Shown piece by piece: positions 56,061 to 64,000 of a DNA stretch of 64,000 nucleotides. The notes beneath the pieces are model-generated. The model saw nothing but the letters and a program-made list of their open reading frames with translations, was not told the origin of the DNA and searched no databases. Source of the DNA: Symsagittifera roscoffensis (lineage: Eukaryota; Xenacoelomorpha; Acoela; Convolutidae); the NCBI RefSeq assembly GCF_963678635.1, contig NC_087070.1, forward strand, positions 26,722,057 through 26,786,056. The letters run 5' to 3'. The translations under genes were made by a program, and so were the position numbers. How positions within the stretch are numbered: position 1 is the stretch's first letter; each line of letters opens with the position of its first letter.

Positions 56061-57549
56061 ATACAAAAAAAGTCACCTTATTAATGAAGGCACATCATAC
56101 GTCCCAGTGAACCTCTATAAAACACAGGTAACCCTGGTGGAAAGCTAAAACTATACGATAGTAAAAGCACACGTTACAAGAATTATCACTAATGAATAGC
56201 ACCTACTTTGGTAATATCCAATATAATATTCACTTAGGTATGAAATTAGACTACACAATTAGTAGAGTTTTCCAAGAAATGTCACTCTCTGAATTAGAAA
56301 CGCTTCATCAATTATGCGAATTAGAAAAAACACAAATCTTGCAATCACTCGCATTAGCAGTATTAAAAAATACCCTACGCAGGATATTTATTATCAAGAA
56401 ATAGATCAAACTTTCTTGATTACGAAGGAAACATTTTATGGTTTTATACTTGCACCAAAAAAGTATCACCATTATATGTTTTTGAAGATAAACGTGTTTA
56501 TAAAAGAATTCCCAAATTCTACAAAAATAAAGTACATTTTGTCGATACACTTTCATGACGAACATATTTTTGGAAAACCGCAGTCCCGTGTGGATCAGAA
56601 AAAAGCCACAATGTTCTACAATTAAACCCTGATGAAGATAAATACTACCTACTTACACCGTATCCTACATTAATGCAACCACTAAAAAAGTTTTCACCTG
56701 AAAGCATCCGAATTATCGCTCGTAACCCAAATATTGATGTACAATCATTTGGAATATATTCTAAATCTGATTTACAACATCACATTAGAACACAACAATT
56801 TCAAAAATTACTAACACAAATGGACACAATACAACGACAATCAATCGACCAGATATTAAGAAAACTTGCTGAAACCGCAGGATTTGCAGACATTTATACA
56901 CAAGACTACAGCGGATATTTTAAGGATATTAAAGATAACAAATATTTAATCGGTGAAAAATACATACCACAAGATATTTCACCCATAAATATTTTCAGTT
57001 TTGTATCCTTAAAAAACAAAATTCTCGCCTTTCTAGGATGGCCCAATTACATCTTAGAAAGATTAACTATCTTATACGCTATGTTTAATTTCATAGGACT
57101 TCTCTTCTCACTGTTAAAAGGAATCTATAACACATGCTCTATATATCAATCGCCAAGCAAGTGTAGCACGTATATTATTTGCAGGATTTTTTGGAATTTT
57201 CTCATCATCAATCAATAAAATGTTTCTAGATGCACAAATAAAAGAATATAATACCAGAATATCCACAAGACCAAACACATATGACGAAGAACACAATATT
57301 ATAGATACAACATCTACAGCACCACAGATACCAATTCTACCACAAAACTATCCATTATCATTAGTTCCCCATATTTTTCGCATCCTAGCAATCACAAATA
57401 ATCCAAACTTCAGACCAAATATAACACAAAGTCCCATTCAACACATAATGACACATCATTCACAAGATGAAAATACATATGAACAAATTATCGAGCAACC
57501 TCATACCACCACTTTTCAGTCTCAAAATAATCATTTGTTTAGCCCATGA
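55910..57549 (+). pseudogene. Envelope-like glycoprotein region of A-rich element
   Basis: The coding remnants begin near 56,100 with VPVNLYKTQVTLVES. Then come GMKLDYTISRVFQEMSLSEL (56,240-56,300), a segment with NPDEDKYYLLTPYPTLMQPL (about 56,620-56,680), and a 181-codon frame (56,673-57,218) with FSPESIRIIARNPNIDV. It ends in a long hydrophobic stretch (LTILYAMFNFIGLLFSLLKG, about 57,060-57,120), a probable membrane anchor. A Pro/Asn/Thr-rich cytoplasmic-tail-like part follows to 57,549. Order and anchor fit a fusion-type env. I recall similar env-like proteins in invertebrate LTR elements but cannot check. It is broken; no attempt is made to reconstruct it. Confidence 0.6.
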
Positions 57550-59300
57550 TAAGCCGACAACTTGGATCTCTCCATCGCTCAAATTCCCACCCAGCCAACC
57601 TCCAAACTCAAATCCCAATTATCCCACTTTTTGCTTTCCCGCCACCCGATTCTCCAGCTATTATTATACCATCAAGCATGAATTCTGATACTAACTCAGA
57701 TATTTCAGTTTTTCATACCATCTCACAATTTAACAACTCCGATGTAGAAACTTCCGACGAATTTGCAGACTCCGAACCATCTCCCTCTACCCATACGAAT
57801 ACCAACTCTTCAGCTTTTTCAAAACCCCCCATTCAACCCATCCAAACTAGTCAACCACTCCCATCCCTTTCCACTCCTTCCTACGCTTCCCAAGTAACCT
57901 CAACCTATTTTCTATTTAATTCCGACTGATCGCACAATAATTCCCAGATAATATTCAAATTTCCGAAGAACTTGACAATTTTATTACACTACAACAACAA
58001 ATAAGATACCCCCACACTCTTACGATACATCAGCTATCATCAACAGTAACATCATCAAATCGACAAACATCTACACCACTTTCAGATTACACTCCATCAT
58101 TAACTCAATCATCCACATCCACCGAAACACCTACCAGCACTAACCGAGCTCACCACACTTTTAAACGAAAATTCCCAAACCAACAATTTACAACCAAACC
58201 CGGAACAGCCGAACAATATATCAACCAACCTGATCATACAAACACAAAAAAATTTCTTCAAATAACCCTACCCTCATTTTCACAATATACCTTAAATACT
58301 TCTACCACTACTAATGACACACGAAATTTTGTTGATGAGCACGTTTTAATGCCAACACTTCATTGGACAGCTTACTACAACTATACTAACCCCCTTTATC
58401 TACCACTCACTAGTACTAATGAAAATATCGAGAAAAACGAAAATATGCTATTTAGAGTAACCACATCATTAACACCTCGACAATTGACATACGTTGGATA
58501 TAAAAAATGACTAAAAACATTCACTGCCTCCCGAGCTAACGATTACTCAATTGAATTACGATTATAATATCATCCGTCCTAACCACGATCAATTTTTAGA
58601 CGAAGACCGCTTTGCAAACCCGCAAATAAGGGAAATTTTTTTAATTAAAGCACCATACTTATTTACACTTAATATTTTTGATAAAAAGCATGATCATATA
58701 ATTTCAGAAGCACTAGTTGACATACAAGCATATGAAAGCTTCTATGATAAATTTCAGTTATTTTCACTAACCTTTCACTTTCTTTCACCACAGGAACGCG
58801 ATTTGCGCTGTTCCCAAGATATAATGTTACGCACTAAACAAACGCACACTACACATATTATCGTTTTATACAAAACCATTTGGATTTACACACACCATCA
58901 CGAAAATTCCACCACCGTTTTCAATTTATTAACTCGAAATACACGTCACCATTCTTTCTGAATTTTACATATTGCATTAAAAAACACTAACCTCCACGGC
59001 ATCCTCCGCAACTACGACCCCGTTACCCAAATTTATATATTCTGTCCCATCACGAAGACCTTCAATGATGAAGAATCAAGACACTTCATTATCCCGCATG
59101 AATTCATCCAACCTATTGAAATACCCATACTAGAATTTATCTATAACCTTAAATACAAGCATAAAATTTACAACCTAATCCAAAACACACCTCATGAATT
59201 CGCAGTAGGCAGAGAAGATCTAAACACCATCAACGCACTTCAATTGCTTTGGTCACTGTTACAAACTAAAAATGTTACACGCATATTAGCCAAGTAACTA
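57546..59300 (+). pseudogene. Post-env coding region of A-rich element
   Basis: After the env-like gene, ~1.75 kb of coding-like sequence continues. A Ser/Pro/Thr-rich frame starts at 57,546 (127 codons, VETSDEFADSEPSPSTHTNT). Around 58,250-58,510 comes a segment with TNTKKFLQITLPSFSQYTL and TLHWTAYYNYTNPLYLPLTS. A 136-codon frame at 58,551-58,961 has IREIFLIKAPYLFTLNIFDK. Near 59,000-59,290 lies IPHEFIQPIEIPILEFI. No family is recognised. A long post-env region is unusual for a Ty3/gypsy element. It may be a separate accessory protein. It is decayed. A partial second copy is at 63,391-64,000. Confidence 0.5.
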
Positions 59301-60657
59301 ACAACATCAGATTTGATTTACGATATCTTCCCAAATGGCTTTTTCCAAGATGAATAAGGTAAATATGAGATAAGATAATTTTAACTAATAAATTCAAAAA
59401 TGTACTAACCATTTTCTATCAATGTTTAATTTATTGTTTTAGTCTTCACACCACAATCATCTACGAAACAGATAAAAGACAAATTAAAATACAAACTTGT
59501 TAATTTATAATAAAACTCCTAAACTTTACGCACTAAATAATGAAGTAAAAATCATACCCAATGTAGTAATTTCACTTATAAATTATTTCCCAAAAAAAAC
59601 AGTTAAATTAGATACGATGAAAATTTATAATTTTAAATTTCCCCAAAAAGCAGTAAAATTCAATTTCTAAGCAATAAGCTCGTAAAATGAGAAAACGGTA
59701 CTAACATTTTCAATATTTCATTCATTCGCACAAGAATTCTATTCAAACACGCTCAGCGCGCCCACGAAGAATTGTTTAAATAATGAATTTTAAGTTTCAA
59801 GTTTTCACTAACAACAACTCTAACAAGCAATAACAAATTTCAAACTTTCCTTTAACCCGGTTGGAAAGGAATTATATACTAAACCAAACTAACCAACGCA
59901 GCTCTGAAGAAAAATCACGGCGCAAATATAAACTCGATTCGTTTATTCTAAAAAGAACTAAATTTATTTCAAATTTTTATTTTAGAGTTTCTAAAAAAAT
60001 GTACGATCTTAAGCTTTTGCATTTAGAGAATCTTTTGGAATTGAAACTTTTTGATATAATTAGCCAAATTGAGTAAACAGTATCCATAGTTGATGTTGTT
60101 CGCCTGATATTACAAAACGGAAAACTCCATTTGAAAATCGTTTCGGCGACTAGCACTTTTTTTATCGGAGAGCTTAGTTTGCGTTTCATATAGCAAATGA
60201 TTGAGATCATTTTAACCGCAGAAGTGAAGCTCCTCAAAACTCGTGATACAGCCCAAACAAACCTTGCATTGCAAGCTAGCGGAAAGAACATGAGATACAA
60301 GCCGCTGTGTCGTAGAAACATATAAAATAAGCTACATCTATGAAAAAATTTATTTGATCATCTCGCACGACGAGGCGAAAAGCATATTCACAGAGAATAA
60401 AAGCGCATACAAAATTTTTTAAAGTGCGGCAACTAATCTGACAAAAATTGAATAGAGGCCACTTGAGCCGAAAACAAAATTGTGACAAAGAAAATCTTTG
60501 AGCTGTAAGTGTTTTGAAGTTCGACCTCTTCACTCATCTTTACTCCTGACAGAAGATCATAGCAGTATGTTTTCCTCTTCCAAACCACGCAAAATGAGGT
60601 AATTAAGCCGACATAACATTAGCGGAAACCATTTGAGCGAAAAAATAAAGAAAGTAC
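59301..60657. other. Non-coding 3' part of A-rich element with satellite-like segment
   Basis: No gene seen at 59,301-59,960. The 71-codon frame at 59,861-60,076 and the 114-codon minus frame at 59,977-60,321 have no domain. Around 60,230-60,640 the sequence ttgcattgcaagctagcgga and following gtcg/aaac landmarks resemble the 370-bp satellite block at 7,940-8,160. This part may therefore be a satellite-derived insertion or the place where the satellite sequence came from. Confidence 0.45.
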
Positions 60658-61067
60658 TGGAACATGATCTAAACTACATTTTATTATTGGATAAATTAGA
60701 TTTTTTATCACTATAACATATTTAATATTAACCAATCATATTCCATCTAACTAACAACCCACTTATTTGTAAGTGCTGAAATTACTGTAATTTCAGCACC
60801 AGAGAGATTTGAATTTAACTTAGAGATTAGTACCCTCTCCAAGAGAACTTAAGCAGTCGCAATAAGCCAGTATACTCTAGATCTATTGAGCCTAGCAGAG
60901 ACTAGTTAAACACCCTGAGACTAGTAGATATAAGAGTAAGATTAGGATCGGCATTAGACTAAGAAGTTGCACGAATCTATCCGTCCGAAAATAAGATAGC
61001 GTGACGAGTAGACGGTGTACCCTATCCGAAATTACTCTATGATTTATAGTCCATACCACTTAACTCA
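60658..61067 (+). repeat. LTR of A-rich element, copy 3 (3' LTR)
   Basis: 410 bp matching the other two, with scattered substitutions (tggaacatgatctaaac at the start). It ends ccacttaactca, a variant also seen at 48,255-48,268. It follows the env/post-env side, so it is best read as the 3' LTR. Confidence 0.75.
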
Positions 61068-62844
61068 GAAAGAAACAAAGAAGCGACGAAAAAGAAGATG
61101 TTAAAACTAAGAATTGTTTTGTATGTGAAAAAAACTCGAATGAGAAACAAAGCAACCAATTTGTAATTGAAACTGAAAGAAAACCTTTAATTGAGTTTTG
61201 AAGATTTGATAAATTTGCCTTTTGATTTTAGTTAGTGGCTTTAGAGACACTTACCAATTTTTTAGAAAGGCTTGAGTGAAGAGTATATTTAAATATTCCA
61301 GCCTGCATGATTGTTTTTAATCAACAAGGAAAACTGATCACTTTGTGGTGACTTGAAAGGCTTGGGTAATCTCTTGAAGAGGGAGATTATTTCATTGTTC
61401 CTTCTAACCACAGGTTGTTCCTTATTTTTAATATCTAGGACCCATAACGACTAAAATTTCCGAAGGGAAGAAGCTTAGCAGAATAATTTTAGCTTGTTGG
61501 TTGGCAGGACTGTCCTGCAAACCAACACCTTTCAAAACCTAGGAGAAAAAGTTTAAAATCAGGGCATTGACCTTGGAAGTGATAAAAAATGTTTATCTTA
61601 AGTCATTTCCGCGACAGTGCAGATTAGTGAAAAAATATGGAAGGCTATAGTAGTGTAGTATGATGCCATTTATAATCTGCAGTGAGTCGATATGACGTGG
61701 ATAAAAGTGAATTCGTGCTTTTTGTAGATTCTGTTCGATGGCACTGTATCATTTTGACGAAGACTACGGGATTCAATGGGGACATTGACCGGGCTGTCCG
61801 GGGAGTATGTGACATTCGACCAGAATGGACGAAAGTGCAATTTCGAAATCGTAGCCGCTGACCTGGAAGATTAACGGTTTTAGCAGATAAGCGACGTTAT
61901 TTAAACGATTAGGCGAATCGTGAAGGTCAGAAGATTCTGGAATTTTTAAAAATTCGAATGGTGACAACACACCCCTGAGAAATGTTGAAACGGCCATTTT
62001 GAGAAGAAAACACAACAACAATAGTTGCGATAGAAAAAACGACGAGAAATAACAAGATACAACTGGAAATTATCAGAGATCGCTCCGAGTTGTAACGATT
62101 GTGTCGCTACAATCGTTACAGAGCAATTCACGCAAACGGTGAAGGGTGTTGGGACAGCGTGTACAGCCTTCCGGAAAGGAAATAAAAACGTTATTTCCCC
62201 GGATTCCAGAATCCGGAGGGGTCTCGAGACCTGAACACAAACTGTTTTATACAAATTTTTAGCTTCTTAGTCATTTCCTGAATTGAATTTAATTAACATC
62301 TCGATTCATTTTTAGATAATGAGAAGCTAGTAGTTTAGGGAAAAGGTTGATCCATCTTCGATGGAGATGATGATTTTTATCTATCGAACAAAAACAATGG
62401 TAATATAATAAATCGTAGTAGCCCTGTTTTTAGGAGTGACCTCGTGGTCTAAGGATCCTGAGATCCAGCCATGAGCTCACTATTTTTGCATGTTTTTAAG
62501 TTAATTTGAGCATTTTGGTCGAAGCCGGACAAGAGTAACGTTTTTGTCGACCCGATGTTAGAAAGACCACCAAAGAAATGGCTTTAGTAGAGACGATGAA
62601 GAGCATGTAAAGCTTTGTTTAGACGCTGGCCAGTCGTTTTAGAACCTAGCTTGATTCTGCGTCGATATGTTCTTCCGGACGAAAGTTACAAACTTCTCAT
62701 GTACACCCTCTTCACAGCGCCTCTCGCTCTTTCTAGTTTGACTTCAACGTTTTCCTCATCTGTCCTTGCCTTGTTAATCTCTGTTCTCAGAAATTTTGTC
62801 TGAAAACTGTGTACCGCTTGGTTCGAAAACACCCCATTTTCCAG
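61068..62844. other. Region without recognised intact gene
   Basis: It lies between the 3' LTR and the second env fragment. Base composition is more balanced than in the A-rich element. It contains a hairpin at 62,091-62,120 (12-bp arms tgtaacgattgt / acaatcgttaca), another at about 62,178-62,198 (8-bp arms), and one at 62,197-62,221 (ccggattc / gaatccgg core). A short glutamate-receptor-like stretch is at 61,776-61,874. The segment near 62,437 (gacctcgtggtctaagg) is D-arm-like but no full tRNA fold is seen. Confidence 0.5.
61776..61874 (+). pseudogene. Possible relic of an ionotropic glutamate receptor segment
   Basis: A frame from atg at 61,776 reads GTLTGLSGEYVTFDQNGRKC then NFEIVAADL and a stop after 33 codons. 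The pattern GLTG...FD..G.R..F...V..L marks the end of the amino-terminal domain of AMPA/kainate-type glutamate receptors. If real, this is a broken exon copy, or one exon whose splice sites I cannot place; no neighbouring exon is recognised. The match is short and judged by memory only. Confidence 0.25.
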
Positions 62845-64000
62845 TAATATCCAATATAATATTCACTTAGGTATGAAATTAGACAACACAATTAGTAGAG
62901 TTTTCCAAGAAATGTCACTCTCTGAATTAGAAACGCTTCATCAATTATGCGAATTAGAAAGAACACAAATCTTGCAATCACTCGCATTAGCAGTATTAAA
63001 AAATACCCTACGCAGGATATTTATTATCAAGAAATAGATCAAACTTTCTTGATTACGAAGGAAACATTTTATGATTTTATACTTGCACCAAAAAAGTATC
63101 ACCATTATATGTTTTTGAAGATAAACGTGTTTATAAAAGAATTCCCAAATTCTACAAAAATAAAGTACATTTTGTCGATACACTTTCATGACGAACATAT
63201 TTTTGGAAAACCGCAGTCCCGTGTGGATCAGAAAAAAGCCACAATGTTCTACAATTAAACCCTGATGAAGATAAATACTACCTACTTACACCGTATCCTA
63301 CATTAATGCAACCACTAAAAAAGTTTTCACCTGAAAGCATCCGAATTATCGCTCGTAACCCAAATATTGATGTACATTAATTAAATTAAATTTTTTTAAT
63401 TAAAGCACCATACTTATTTACACTTAATATTTTTGATAAAAAGCATGATCATATAATTTCAGAAGCACTAGTTGACATACAAGCATATGAAAGCTTCTAT
63501 GATAAATTTCAGTTATTTTCACTAACCTTTCACTTTCTTTCACCACAGGAACGCGATTTGCACTGTTCCCAAGATATAATGTTACGCACTAAACAAACGC
63601 ACACTACACATATTATCGTTTTATACAAAACCATTTGGATTTACACACACCATCACGAAAACTCCACCACCGTTTTCAGTTTATTAACTCGAAATACACG
63701 TCACCATTCTTTCTGAATTTTACATATTGCATTAAAAAATACTAACCTCCACGGCATCCTCCGCAACTACGACCCCGTTACCCAAATTTATATATTCTGT
63801 CCCATCACGAAGACCTTCAATGATGAAGAATCAAGACACTTCATTATCCCGCATGAATTCATCCAACCTATTGAAATACCCATACTAGAATTTATCTATA
63901 ACCTTAAATACAAGCATAAAATTTACAACCTAATCCAAAACACACCTCATGAATTCGCAGTAGGCAGAGAAGATCTAAACACCATCAACGCACTTCAATT
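62845..64000 (+). pseudogene. Second partial copy of env/post-env region of A-rich element
   Basis: 62,845-63,375 matches 56,212-56,742 (offset ~6,633 bp) with few substitutions. At about 63,376-63,390 a short AT-only bridge joins it to sequence matching 58,637 onward (offset ~4,757 bp), running to the window end. The copy thus lacks ~1.9 kb of the env/post-env region. It is a fossil fragment in the same orientation and extends beyond the window. Confidence 0.9.

Larger units (their letters stand above)
47325..61067 (+). mobile_element. A-rich env-bearing Ty3/gypsy-type LTR element, rearranged fossil
   Basis: LTR-like sequences of ~409 bp occur at 47,325-47,733, 53,199-53,607 and 60,658-61,067. 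Each starts tggaac and ends tca or similar. A primer-site candidate, tggtgcgaccataag, sits two bases after the first two. Coding parts in order are two pre-gag ORFs, a gag with a Ty3-type capsid pattern, an env-like glycoprotein, and a post-env region. No RT or integrase remains. The 4-bp sequence gaaa borders the outer left LTR edge and the outer right edge (61,068-61,071), consistent with a target duplication. It is a fossil with many breaks and one large internal duplication. LTR copies resemble each other closely, so it is not very old. The coding strand is strongly A-rich. Confidence 0.7.

Noticed and set aside
62437-62490. tRNA-like segment gacctcgtggtctaagg
   Set aside because: D-arm-like only; no anticodon or T-arm geometry follows.

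Overview
The window reads as a metazoan, probably invertebrate, repeat-dense nuclear region with no intact host gene. The grounds are a Penelope-like element with a GIY-YIG nuclease, a LINE with an RNase H domain, several Ty3/gypsy-type relics (one with an envelope-like gene), long satellite arrays and non-autonomous repeats. No bacterial operon, rRNA or convincing tRNA gene was seen. The species cannot be named from this sequence alone.

Layout. (1) Positions 1-11,707 are an AT-rich satellite block: a higher-order array of short (~575 bp) and long (~945 bp) modules, then two ~1.64-kb units, then a decayed tail. (2) Positions 11,711-14,659 form a fold-back structure with ~230-bp inverted arms, enclosing a ~115-125-bp minisatellite. 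(3) Positions 14,690-19,980 are a tandem run of a ~1.75-kb gene-free unit that looks like a non-autonomous LTR element (TRIM-like) repeated head to tail. (4) Positions 20,120-22,113 on the minus strand hold a decayed Penelope-like element whose reverse transcriptase region carries a PHD-like zinc-binding insert. (5) Positions 22,680-34,915 are nested tandem duplications of Penelope 3' ends, a minus-strand LINE fragment and a Ty3/gypsy pol fossil. The largest unit (~5.54 kb) is present twice and nearly identical.

(6) Positions 34,915-47,324 have higher GC and hold what looks like the rest of one or more very large Ty3-like elements. They carry a macro-like domain, an ORF ending in an SGNH/GDSL hydrolase-like domain, and a series of unrecognised accessory ORFs, interrupted by a 5'-truncated LINE (38,986-41,150) and a mosaic of snap-back hairpins. 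(7) Positions 47,325-61,067 hold a second, very A-rich LTR element (about 409-bp LTRs, pre-gag ORFs, gag, env-like gene, unusual post-env coding region). It has undergone a ~4-5-kb duplication that also copied ~1 kb of the flanking element. (8) Positions 61,068-62,840 have no clear gene apart from a short relic resembling an ionotropic glutamate receptor segment. From 62,845 to the end is a second, internally deleted copy of the env/post-env region.

The genes do not work together as a host pathway. The window is a stratified deposit of mobile elements and satellites. Its recurrent theme is replication-template switching: tandem duplications, fold-back hairpins, and short patches copied from kilobases away. 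The most novel biological content is the accessory gene set of the large Ty3-like element (macro-like plus SGNH-like plus unknown ORFs) and the pre-gag and post-env ORFs of the A-rich element. All virus-like elements here are broken fossils.
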